Source: Fidelibacterota bacterium (GTDB taxonomy: Bacteria > Fidelibacterota > Fidelibacteria > Fidelibacterales > DSDE01). From it: 17,386 nt of DNA. Location of the stretch: NCBI GenBank assembly GCA_011049095.1, contig DSDE01000464.1, positions 1 through 17,386 on the forward strand, in the 5' to 3' direction. This document shows, piece by piece, positions 1 through 6,717 of this stretch. The translations under genes were made by a program, and so were the position numbers. The notes beneath the pieces were generated by a model. The model ran no database searches. It was not told the origin of the DNA and was given only the letters and a program-made list of their open reading frames with translations. How positions within the stretch are numbered: the stretch's first letter is position 1; every line of letters starts with the position of its first letter.

Positions 1-62
1 ATAAAGGTCTTGCTTACGATCCCGGCTTAAATATTATCATCACTTGGAAGCTCGATTTTTAA
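1..62 (+). CDS. 3' end of an outer-membrane beta-barrel protein gene (partial)
   Basis: Reading from base 3, the frame is open for 19 codons and ends with TAA at 60-62. The encoded tail is KGLAYDPGLNIIITWKLDF. It has the alternating hydrophobic/polar pattern of a final membrane beta-strand and a C-terminal Phe, which is the recognition signal for the BAM assembly machinery in outer-membrane barrels. The other two plus-strand frames hit stops early (at base 2 and at 28-30). A terminator hairpin lies about 50 bases downstream, as expected after a gene end. The family cannot be named from 19 residues; a TonB-dependent receptor or another barrel is possible. The rest of the gene lies outside the window. 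Confidence 0.6.
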   Translation, partial: KGLAYDPGLNIIITWKLDF

Positions 63-110
63 TGCGCCACTGACAAGCATTTTCAGCCGTCAAAGACAAT
101 CTGCATCAAG

Positions 111-166
111 AAAGGCTCCGCTGAGTAAAAGTCTTTAAGAAATTCAAAATTCCGCGGAGCCTTTTT
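111..166 (+). terminator. Rho-independent terminator with long loop
   Basis: A perfect 11-bp stem pairs AAAGGCTCCGC (111-121) with GCGGAGCCTTT (154-164) around a 32-base A-rich loop, and the T-run continues to 166. It follows the barrel gene stop at 62 and precedes the next gene at 214, so it probably ends the upstream transcript. The loop is longer than in most intrinsic terminators. On the minus strand only TTT, interrupted by C, follows the stem, so termination there would be weak. Confidence 0.7.
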
Positions 167-192
167 GCGAAAATATCATTTCATTCTCTAAG

Positions 193-220
193 CTGAAATG
201 CTAAATTTCAGAGGTGATAC
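193..220 (+). promoter_or_regulatory. Leader hairpin next to a near-perfect Shine-Dalgarno
   Basis: CTGAAAT (193-199) pairs with ATTTCAG (205-211) over a 5-base loop. The last G of this hairpin is the first base of GAGGTGAT (211-218), which matches eight consecutive bases of the anti-Shine-Dalgarno complement. The Shine-Dalgarno is ideally spaced for a GTG at 221, not for the GTG at 214 that is in frame with the hydrolase downstream. The hairpin could influence ribosome access. No clear promoter is visible; TATCAT at 174-179 resembles a -10 box but has no -35 partner. Confidence 0.4.
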
Positions 221-897
221 GTGAAAAAGAGACATTCAAAATCGGTCGTTATGGACTAACGCTCACCATTGACCGGCATCCCAATGCAGGGCTTACGATC
301 CTTTTAGGGCATGGATGGTTTAATGATCACGAAGAACCCCTTCTCAGCTATCTGGCTGAAAAACTGCCACAGGAGCCCGTTGCAGTCATTCGATTTGACT
401 TCCCCTTTGCAGGTAAAAAATTCAAAGGGCTTCCTCTTGCCCGGCGCTGGAAAGGCTTCGCCAATCATTTAGTCCAAAATATTTTGGCTGATGAGCGATT
501 CTCCGGCAAACCGCTCTTTCTTGTGGGAAAAAGCCTATCGGGACGCATCTTCTCTTACATCTCTAACCCTTTGGTGAAAGGACTCATCTTCTTAGGCTAT
601 CCGCTGCGTTATCCCGGCTTCCCATTTCGCCTTAGCAAGCGCCAATTGCACAAAAGCGCTCTGCCCCTCTTTTTTATTCAGGGCGGAGAAGATAGGATGG
701 CGCCTCGCCAGGAAACGGAGCATCTGGTGGCACGCCTGCATCCAAAAGCCACGCTGATGGTGATTCCTGAAGCAGACCATTCTCTGCAAATATTGCCTGC
801 AGCCAGACGCTCACAAGAAGATCTCAACCGTGAAATCGCCGAAATAATCCTCTGGTTCTGCGCCGATATATTGCAAAAAGAATCCAAACTAAATTGA
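214..897 (+). CDS. Alpha/beta hydrolase, KANL3/Tex30-like family
   Basis: This is a 227-aa cytosolic protein with the alpha/beta-hydrolase fold. Visible elements are the oxyanion-loop region LLGHGW (30-35), a strand with RFDFPF (60-65), the nucleophile elbow GKSLSGR with Ser107, the strand IFLGYPL (125-131), FIQGGEDRMA with probable acid Asp160, and ADHSL with His189. GKS-x-x-GR and LGYP are typical of the KANL3/Tex30 group. The elbow reads G-K-S-L-S, so the usual final Gly of G-x-S-x-G is Ser. The substrate is unknown. The start is uncertain: GTG 214 lies inside the Shine-Dalgarno-like stretch, while GTG 221 is ideally placed but out of frame. One extra A in the A5 tract at 224-228 would give MKKETFKIG in frame. 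It is the first gene of a tightly packed run, with the next gene 6 bases away. The family call is fairly safe, the exact N-terminus is not. Confidence 0.8.
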   Translation: MIREKETFKIGRYGLTLTIDRHPNAGLTILLGHGWFNDHEEPLLSYLAEKLPQEPVAVIRFDFPFAGKKFKGLPLARRWKGFANHLVQNILADERFSGKPLFLVGKSLSGRIFSYISNPLVKGLIFLGYPLRYPGFPFRLSKRQLHKSALPLFFIQGGEDRMAPRQETEHLVARLHPKATLMVIPEADHSLQILPAARRSQEDLNREIAEIILWFCADILQKESKLN

Positions 898-903
898 GCT
901 TAT

Positions 904-1404
904 ATGAAAACTAAGATTTTTATGCGTTTTTTACTGTTGATGGGCTTTATGGCAGGACTCCTTGCCAGCGATGGCAGCCTTGGCGCTGCGCCCGATTTTC
1001 TGCTTCGGAATATTGATAATAAGCTAGTAGATACTGCAAAACTGCGAGAGAGCGGACCTATCATTATCAATTTTTGGACTACCTGGTGCGTGCCCTGCCG
1101 TTCCGAAATGACAGCATTGCAAAAACTTTATGAAAAATATACTCCGCAAGTCAGTTTTATCGCCGTCAGCATGGATGATCACAAAACTGTCGGCAAAGTT
1201 CGCAGCTATGTTAAAAGCCGTAAATTTCCATTTATTGTGATCACCGATCCTGACAAAGAGCTGGCAGCACGCTTTCAAGCCTCTGTTGTTCCTACTACTG
1301 TAATGGTTGGCAGCGATGGCAATATTCTCTACTTTCACACCAGTTACAAAACCGGCGATGAAAAGAAATTGGAAACGCTTATTCTACAGGCTCTAGGAAA
1401 CTAA
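904..1404 (+). CDS. Periplasmic TlpA/ResA-like thioredoxin
   Basis: A 166-aa thioredoxin-fold protein with an N-terminal signal sequence (about residues 1-28; MKTKIFMRF followed by a hydrophobic core). The active site is WCVPC (Cys62, Cys65), preceded by the strand PIIINFWTTW. A cis-proline follows in SVVPTTV (Pro130), then GSDGNILY, as in TlpA, ResA and AhpC/TSA-related redoxins. Such proteins reduce or exchange disulfides on exported substrates outside the cytoplasmic membrane. No lipobox Cys is present, so it is likely soluble in the periplasm or anchored by an uncleaved signal. ATG 904 has only a weak ribosome site; Met7 (922) is a possible alternative start. The gene lies 6 bases after the hydrolase and 5 bases before a DUF6029-type outer-membrane protein, so a substrate relation with the latter is plausible but unproven. 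Confidence 0.9.
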   Translation: MKTKIFMRFLLLMGFMAGLLASDGSLGAAPDFLLRNIDNKLVDTAKLRESGPIIINFWTTWCVPCRSEMTALQKLYEKYTPQVSFIAVSMDDHKTVGKVRSYVKSRKFPFIVITDPDKELAARFQASVVPTTVMVGSDGNILYFHTSYKTGDEKKLETLILQALGN

Positions 1405-1409
1405 TTCTA

Positions 1410-2807
1410 ATGAAATCTACTTGGCTCCAAATGCTTTCCATCATCACCGGAAGCTTACTAATGAGTGCAGCGCTTTATGCAGAAAGCTGGCAGATTGGTG
1501 GCACGACATATTTGGAATTTAGTCAGGATACCGAAAAAAATAAACGCTATATGGAAAACTGGAGCACCCTTCTGGCTAATTATGGCGCCTGGGAAATTGG
1601 CTTGCGCTATGAAATGCACTTACCGCCCCAAGCCTACTCACCCGACACCAGCGGTCAGGGAATCTATCAACGACGGGCTGTCTATCGCTCAGACCGGTGG
1701 CAGATCACAACGGGTAATTTCTATGGCAGTTTTGGTCAAGGCCTTATTCTGGCAGCTTATGAAAACCGTGATTTACGCTGGGATACCAATATTGACGGCT
1801 TTAAAATAGCCACACAAAGGACCTTTGTTGATTTGCAGCTCCTTGCCGGCCGAATGCGCGCCCTATCGGGGAAACGTCTCAATCCAATCTACGGTTCAGA
1901 GCTAACTTTACATACGCTTCAATTTGCGGATATTGGCGCCGCTCTGCTAACAATGGAAAGCAGGAGCGCGGGAGAGCAGACATGGAGCAGCGCTTTCTCA
2001 AAAATTATTTTGCCCTATGGTGATTTATATGGAGAATATGCAATCCGGAACATGGCGACACCCCTTACAAACGGAAAAGCATTTTACATCAACGCTAACT
2101 TTTTCCTATCTAAGTTCTCAATACGGGGCGAATATAAAAATTATCAGCAATTTGAACTCTATGATGGCGTCATCTATAATAATCCCCCAACAGCCGTAAA
2201 AGAACATCAATACGCCCTGCTGGGACGGCATCAACATATTATAACCCCCAACAACGAAGAGGGATATTTGGCTGAGATTAGCTGGCTCCCTGCTTTTGGC
2301 TATCTGGAATTTCACTATAGCGCCGCTCAAAACAGCTATGGAAAGCAAGTCTGGGAAGAAATCTATACCCATTTTGATCTCTTTGCCCCTGGTGAATGGA
2401 ACTGGACGCTGATTGGCGACCGGCAGGAAAATCTTGAAGCGCGATACCTGAACGCCGTTCTCTCAGCTTCAACCCCACTATTCCGTAAACTCAGCTTCAA
2501 AACTGCTTTTGAGCATCAGCATGCCACTATTTTGCTGACAGAAAGAATGTACTATGACCAGGCAATAATGCTTTCTGTGTCACATTCCGCTGGCCTAAGC
2601 CTGGCTTACCTTGCCGAGTGGAGCACCGATCAGTTCAGTGAAAAAAAATTTTGGCACGCCTTACAGGTCGATTACAAATTGGGAACCCACATAGATATGA
2701 CATTTTTTGCCGGCTCAAGACGAGAAGGAAAAGTCTGTGCCGGCGGTGTTTGCGTTATAAAACCGGAATTTACCGGAGCTGAGATGCGTCTCAGCGGGAC
2801 TTTCTAA
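1410..2807 (+). CDS. Outer-membrane beta-barrel protein, DUF6029-like
   Basis: A 465-aa protein with a signal peptide likely cleaved after LYA (residue 24). The rest is rich in aromatic, alternating strands and ends in LSGTF with a terminal Phe, the usual barrel assembly signal. NFYGSFGQGLILAAYENRD (about 102-120) and the C-terminal segment CAGGVCVIKPEF (Cys443, Cys448) resemble conserved parts of DUF6029 proteins as I remember them; a profile search would settle this. The function of the family is not established. AGGAAA at 1395-1400 is well placed for ATG 1410. It is translated just behind the TlpA-like thioredoxin, and its two C-terminal cysteines are close enough to form a disulfide handled by that partner. 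Pore, adhesin or structural roles cannot be told apart here. Confidence 0.8.
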   Translation: MKSTWLQMLSIITGSLLMSAALYAESWQIGGTTYLEFSQDTEKNKRYMENWSTLLANYGAWEIGLRYEMHLPPQAYSPDTSGQGIYQRRAVYRSDRWQITTGNFYGSFGQGLILAAYENRDLRWDTNIDGFKIATQRTFVDLQLLAGRMRALSGKRLNPIYGSELTLHTLQFADIGAALLTMESRSAGEQTWSSAFSKIILPYGDLYGEYAIRNMATPLTNGKAFYINANFFLSKFSIRGEYKNYQQFELYDGVIYNNPPTAVKEHQYALLGRHQHIITPNNEEGYLAEISWLPAFGYLEFHYSAAQNSYGKQVWEEIYTHFDLFAPGEWNWTLIGDRQENLEARYLNAVLSASTPLFRKLSFKTAFEHQHATILLTERMYYDQAIMLSVSHSAGLSLAYLAEWSTDQFSEKKFWHALQVDYKLGTHIDMTFFAGSRREGKVCAGGVCVIKPEFTGAEMRLSGTF

Positions 2808-2819
2808 AAAGGAGAAAAG

Positions 2820-3614
2820 ATGAAAAGTCATGAACTGGATTACACAATTATTGGTGACGATATGCAGGTGGTGGAGATTGAGCTGGACCCCTATGAAATT
2901 GTTATTGCCGAAGCCGGCGCTATGGGCTGGATGGATGATGGCATTCACTATGAAGCCAAAATGGGTGATGGCACCGAAGCCAATGAGGGTATGCTGGGCA
3001 AACTCTTTGGCGCCGGAAAAAGAGTTTTAACAGGGGAATCACTTTTTCTGACTCACTTCACCAACAAGGGCTTAGGCAAGAAACGGGTTGCCTTCTCCGC
3101 GCCCTTTCCCGGCAAAATTATAGCGCTTAGTCTGGAAAATCTTGGGCGGACTGTCTTCCTGCAGAAAAATGCTTTCCTCTGTGCTGCTATGGGCACCAAG
3201 GTGGATATTGCTTTCACCAAACGCTTTGGCGCTGGTTTTTTTGGTGGTGAAGGTTTCATCTTGCAGAAGCTCACCGGCGATGGTCTGGCTTTTGCGCATG
3301 CCGGTGGCACCGTCATCGAGAAACAACTGCACAATGAACGTCTTTTTGTGGATACTGGCTGCCTGGTGGGTTTTACAACAGGAATCAGCTATGACATTCA
3401 AATGGTGCGCTCGATGAAAAGCATGCTTTTTGGCGGAGAGGGACTTTTCCTCGTCACCCTCAGCGGCACCGGAACTGTCTGGCTTCAAAGCCTTCCCTTC
3501 AGCAGACTGGCAGACCGGATTCTCCAGAATGCCCCCAGCACAGGCGGTACACGACAGGGTGAAGGCAGCGTTTTGGGAAAATTGGGAAACCTGCTGGACG
3601 GTGATAACCGATGA
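2820..3614 (+). CDS. AIM24/TIGR00266 family protein
   Basis: A 264-aa protein without signal peptide or clear membrane segment. It carries AIM24-family (TIGR00266) features: DPYEIVIAEAGAMGWMDDGI (23-42), EAKMGDG (45-51), the glycine-rich LFGAGKRVLTGESLFLTHFT (62-81), repeated strand/glycine units such as FGAGFFGGEGFILQKLTGDG (136-155), and GGEGLFLVTLSGTGTVWLQS (205-224). The fold is a beta-rich repeat. The bacterial role is unknown; the eukaryotic relative AIM24 is a mitochondrial inner-membrane protein, which does not transfer directly. AAGGAG at 2809-2814 is an excellent ribosome site. The stop overlaps the start of the next gene (ATGA, 3611-3614), indicating translational coupling. Confidence 0.9.
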   Translation: MKSHELDYTIIGDDMQVVEIELDPYEIVIAEAGAMGWMDDGIHYEAKMGDGTEANEGMLGKLFGAGKRVLTGESLFLTHFTNKGLGKKRVAFSAPFPGKIIALSLENLGRTVFLQKNAFLCAAMGTKVDIAFTKRFGAGFFGGEGFILQKLTGDGLAFAHAGGTVIEKQLHNERLFVDTGCLVGFTTGISYDIQMVRSMKSMLFGGEGLFLVTLSGTGTVWLQSLPFSRLADRILQNAPSTGGTRQGEGSVLGKLGNLLDGDNR

Positions 3615-4117
3615 AAGAAGCAGAATTTAAACTGATAGACACAATTCACGATGTAATGGCCGATTATTTTGGAACGAAAGCCTTCACAGCCATCCAGATC
3701 TCAGAAGAAGAATTTGCATTTGAAAAAGGGAACATCTATCTTTTTGCGCAAATGGCTCATTATTTGGAAACAAAACAATACCAAGCTCTCTTCCAACGAC
3801 TCTTGTTATATTTTCGTGTAACACTTATCGGCTCTGAACCAATTTTTCTGTTACAATTTATTCATCTTGTTGACCATTTAGCAAAAAAAACAATGCTTGA
3901 GCCATTGGAAAAATCTCAATATTTTGAAATAAAGGCTCGTATCAACGCCTTTCTCGAAGAAGAGGAAACAGAGACCCGCGCCTACCTGAGGAAAGCGCTG
4001 AAAGAAATTGAAAAGATTGAAGATATTGAAGACAAGAAAAATGCCCAACTTACATTAAAATCAGAGCCATGGTTTGGCTTTGATATTAATCAGCAAATGC
4101 TTCGTCGTCGAAAGTGA
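3611..4117 (+). CDS. Uncharacterised helical protein (168 aa)
   Basis: I do not recognise this protein. It is 168 aa with no signal peptide and looks almost entirely alpha-helical. Residues about 56-90 are amphipathic to hydrophobic (YQALFQRLLLYFRVTLIG then FLLQFIHLVDHL), but broken by Gly-Ser-Glu-Pro, so a membrane span is unlikely. Residues about 113-150 are a highly charged Glu/Lys-rich helix that may form a coiled coil. The tail is WFGFDINQQMLRRRK. Reality of the gene is supported by four-base overlaps at both ends (ATGA with the AIM24 gene, GTGA with the DUF1638 gene) and by GGTGAT six bases before ATG 3611. The context suggests co-expression with the AIM24 and DUF1638 proteins; its function is open. 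Confidence 0.75.
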   Translation: MKEAEFKLIDTIHDVMADYFGTKAFTAIQISEEEFAFEKGNIYLFAQMAHYLETKQYQALFQRLLLYFRVTLIGSEPIFLLQFIHLVDHLAKKTMLEPLEKSQYFEIKARINAFLEEEETETRAYLRKALKEIEKIEDIEDKKNAQLTLKSEPWFGFDINQQMLRRRK

Positions 4118-4845
4118 ACTCAGTTCCTTCCAAAACAATTATCAGTTGCGCAGTCTTAAAAACTGCCATCGAACAAATGCTTGGAGAATCAGACCATTTT
4201 TCCCATCACCTTTACCTGCCTATCAGCCTGCACAATAATCCGGACAATCTGAGAAATAGCATTCAAAAAGCCATTAATAAAAACAGATCCGATATCATCT
4301 ATTTAGGATATGGCCTTTGCGGAAATGCATTGGATGGCATCCATTCCGGCAAAGCATCACTGCGGCTGATTCCGGCACATGATTGCATTACATTTTTTCT
4401 TGGCTCTCGGGAGAATTATCAATCTGCACACCAGAAATATCCCGATGCCTATTGGTACAGTCCCAGCTTAATCCGCCACAATGAAGAAAATCTCCCCGGT
4501 GAAAAACAAGACTATACCAGGAAAATGGCGCTCCTTGCCCAATATGACAAAGCATCAGCAGAAAAAGTTTTTGAAGCCGAAATAAGCTGGCGGAAAAACT
4601 ATCATTATGCTATTTATACAGAATGGAAAGACCTGGACACCTGCAAAAATTGCCGTCAATTTGCCCAAAAAGCCGCTGAATGGCTCCATTGGGATTTTAT
4701 CGAAATAAAAGGCAACAGCGAATTGCTGCGGAAATGGCTTCTCACTGAAGATGATACTCCTGAGCTGCTCACTGTGCCACTGGAGCATATTATTCTCAAT
4801 TCCAACGATGAATCAATACTGAGAGCAGCGCCACATTCTAAATGA
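4114..4845 (+). CDS. DUF1638 family protein
   Basis: A 243-aa cytosolic protein matching DUF1638 as I know it: SCAVLK near the N-terminus (Cys12), HNNPDNLRNSIQKAI (40-54), YLGYGLCGNALDGI (63-76, Cys69), and AHDCITFFLGSRENY (88-102, Cys91), then YW at 113-114. The three conserved cysteines suggest a metal or thiol role. A further pair, Cys177-x-x-Cys180 in DTCKNC, lies in the C-terminal half. The family is uncharacterised; members are often found near corrinoid methyltransferase genes in anaerobes (recalled, not checked here). A B12 enzyme, metH, lies about 9 kb away but not in this operon. Its GTG start overlaps the preceding stop (GTGA) and its own stop overlaps the NUDIX start (ATGA). Confidence 0.85.
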   Translation: MNSVPSKTIISCAVLKTAIEQMLGESDHFSHHLYLPISLHNNPDNLRNSIQKAINKNRSDIIYLGYGLCGNALDGIHSGKASLRLIPAHDCITFFLGSRENYQSAHQKYPDAYWYSPSLIRHNEENLPGEKQDYTRKMALLAQYDKASAEKVFEAEISWRKNYHYAIYTEWKDLDTCKNCRQFAQKAAEWLHWDFIEIKGNSELLRKWLLTEDDTPELLTVPLEHIILNSNDESILRAAPHSK

Positions 4846-5492
4846 AAAAGATATTAGCAGACTTCCAAACACTCATTCAAAAGCTCAGCAATGCCTTAGA
4901 GCAGCCCCTTCCGGGCATCGAAGCCCAGATGCGTATGCTGCCGGAAGGGCGGCTGCCAGCAGCGCCTGCCAGCAATTATATTGATGCTGCCACGTTAATT
5001 TGTCTTTATATCAGCGATGACACAATTTTTTTTCCGGTAATCAGAAGAGCCAATCACCCCAAAGATCGCCACCGCCAGCAAATCAGCTTTCCTGGCGGCA
5101 AAAGAGAAAAAGGCGAAACCTTAAGGGAAACAGCTTTGCGGGAAGCATTTGAAGAGCTTGGCATATATCCTGATGATGTTATAATTTTAGGCCGACTCAC
5201 ATCACTGCCAATTCCTGTCAGCGGTTTCATAATGCACCCCTTTCTTGCGTACTGTAAAAAAATGCCGGCTTTTCATATTGATCCGGATGAAGTGCAGTCG
5301 GTCCATCTTATTTCTATCAATGATTTGATTTCTAAAGATACAATCAAAGTCAAAGAATGGATTCTGGGCAATAAAAAGCGTCAAGTGCCTGTTTTCCAGA
5401 TAAATGAGTTAAGGATTTGGGGCGCCACAGCTATGGTGCTCAGTGAATTTGCCGCCATTTTAAGCAAATTGCTGATAGAAGCTGACGAGTAA
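4842..5492 (+). CDS. NUDIX hydrolase, CoA pyrophosphatase (NudL)-like
   Basis: A 216-aa NUDIX protein. The Nudix box G-x5-E-x7-R-E-x2-E-E-x-G spans Gly86 to Gly107 (GKREKGE, then REAFEELGI), and its Glu residues coordinate Mg2+ for diphosphate hydrolysis. Just before it, RHRQQISFPGG (76-86) matches the short motif that marks the NudL/CoA-pyrophosphatase branch, which cleaves coenzyme A or acyl-CoA to phosphopantetheine and 3',5'-ADP. Other nucleotide diphosphate substrates remain possible. ATG 4842 overlaps the DUF1638 stop and has no strong ribosome site of its own, fitting translational coupling. It is the last gene of the plus-strand run and converges on the minus-strand run. Confidence 0.9.
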   Translation: MKKILADFQTLIQKLSNALEQPLPGIEAQMRMLPEGRLPAAPASNYIDAATLICLYISDDTIFFPVIRRANHPKDRHRQQISFPGGKREKGETLRETALREAFEELGIYPDDVIILGRLTSLPIPVSGFIMHPFLAYCKKMPAFHIDPDEVQSVHLISINDLISKDTIKVKEWILGNKKRQVPVFQINELRIWGATAMVLSEFAAILSKLLIEADE

Positions 5493-5516
5493 TTCGAGTT
5501 TTTCCTATTTTTTAAA

Positions 5517-5548
5517 CAAAAAAAGCCACCGTTTTTCAGCGGTGGCTT
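5517..5548 (-). terminator. Rho-independent terminator of the minus-strand operon
   Basis: AAGCCACCG (5523-5531) pairs with CGGTGGCTT (5540-5548) around an 8-base loop. Read on the minus strand, the stem is followed by a long T-run (the A7 tract ending at 5524 plus further A/T bases). On the plus strand it is followed by TTGACGCC, so it is a good terminator only for the minus strand. It lies 29 bases past the stop of the isocitrate dehydrogenase-family gene and between convergent genes. Confidence 0.85.
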
Positions 5549-5577
5549 GACGCCCAGGCAGATTGCTATGATTTAAT

Positions 5578-6696
5578 TTAGAGCAATTCTGCCACGGCAT
5601 TGGCTACATCGAGTGATGTATTGCTGCCGCCCATATCGTAGGTCTTCACTTTTCCTTCTGCGATGACCTTAGCTATGGCTTTTTCCAATTTTTCTGCCAT
5701 TTTAGCCTCTTTCAGCCAATCGAGCATCATTTTTGTTGTCAGAAGCATAGCCATAGGATTGACTTTATACATTCCGTGATATTTGGGAGCGCTGCCATGG
5801 GTCGGTTCAAAAACAGCAAAATCATCACCAATATTTCCGCTGGCTGCAAAACCAAGTCCGCCCACCAACTGGGCTGCCAGGTCACTTAGGATATCACCAA
5901 ACATATTTTCTGCCACCATAACATGGTATTTATCTGGATTTTTCACCAGCCACATAGCCTGAGCATCTATATTGGTCTCTTCTAACTCGATATCAGGATA
6001 GTTTTTAGCCACAACTCTGGCCGTTCTTACCATTAATCCACCCGTCTCCCGCAGCACATTGGGTTTATCTACGACGGTTACTTTTTTGTAAGCATTTTCC
6101 TGGGCATATTTGAATGCATTATTCACAATGCGGGCACAAGCCTGGCGTGTCATAATTCTGGTAGAAATTGCAATATTCTCAAGACCGGCGCTTTCAAATC
6201 TTTTCATTTTAGGGTTATTTTTAGCTAGCGTTTCAAAGACTTCCAGGGGAAGCGGATAAAATTCCACGCCGCCATACATCCCTTCGGTATTTTCGCGAAA
6301 TACAGTAATATCAATATTTTCCTTGAGGTTAAGGGGATTCCCTGGATATGCTTTACAGGGACGGACATTGGTGTGCAGATTGAAAAGCTGCCGTAACCGG
6401 ACGATGGGGCTGAAATAGACATATCCCTTAGCCCGCAGCTCTGGATTGAGCTCTGCATCCGCTTCTTCTTTAGGCATCGAAGTGATAGCGCCAAAAAGTG
6501 CGCAGTCAACTGTTTTCAGCATATCAATCGTACGCTGCGGCAGAGCGTCGCCTTCACTTTTCCAAAACTCCCAGCCAATGTCACCATGAACATACTCAGC
6601 ATCGAAGCCCAGCTTGTCCAATACGATACGTGCACATTCCATAACATCATTACCGACGCCATCTCCAGGCATCCAACCAATTCTGTGTTTACCCAT
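5578..6696 (-). CDS. Isocitrate/isopropylmalate dehydrogenase family enzyme, probably isocitrate dehydrogenase
   Basis: A 372-aa beta-decarboxylating dehydrogenase. Visible elements are the N-terminal PGDGVGNDV (10-18), substrate arginines Arg100, Arg112 (NVRP) and Arg134 (VFRENTEGMYGG, with Tyr141), catalytic Lys211 in VDKPNV, metal-binding Asp244, Asp268 and Asp272 (MFGDILSDLAAQL), and the cofactor loop THGSAPKYHGMYKVNP (299-314). Lys305 and Tyr306 sit where E. coli NADP-dependent isocitrate dehydrogenase has Lys344 and Tyr345, so NADP+ use is suggested. The RENTEG substrate loop fits isocitrate better than isopropylmalate, but homoisocitrate or another 2-hydroxy acid cannot be excluded. 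AAGGAG precedes ATG 6696. It is the last gene of the run, 21 bases after dnaG and before a strong terminator. The family is certain, the substrate likely. Confidence 0.88.
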   Translation of the reverse strand: MGKHRIGWMPGDGVGNDVMECARIVLDKLGFDAEYVHGDIGWEFWKSEGDALPQRTIDMLKTVDCALFGAITSMPKEEADAELNPELRAKGYVYFSPIVRLRQLFNLHTNVRPCKAYPGNPLNLKENIDITVFRENTEGMYGGVEFYPLPLEVFETLAKNNPKMKRFESAGLENIAISTRIMTRQACARIVNNAFKYAQENAYKKVTVVDKPNVLRETGGLMVRTARVVAKNYPDIELEETNIDAQAMWLVKNPDKYHVMVAENMFGDILSDLAAQLVGGLGFAASGNIGDDFAVFEPTHGSAPKYHGMYKVNPMAMLLTTKMMLDWLKEAKMAEKLEKAIAKVIAEGKVKTYDMGGSNTSLDVANAVAELL

Positions 6697-6717
6697 ACAT
6701 TTCTCCTTTTTGTTTAT

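Noticed and set aside
1..12. ATAAAGGTCTTG also occurs at 10861-10872, suggesting a repeat
   Set aside because: The match stops after 12 bases; the first copy is the barrel-gene tail and the second is the mutS2 start in the opposite sense, so it is probably coincidence.
198..224. Eight-codon ATG...TGA leader ORF before the first hydrolase
   Set aside because: No ribosome site is visible upstream, and the encoded peptide has no features of an attenuator; it is likely chance.
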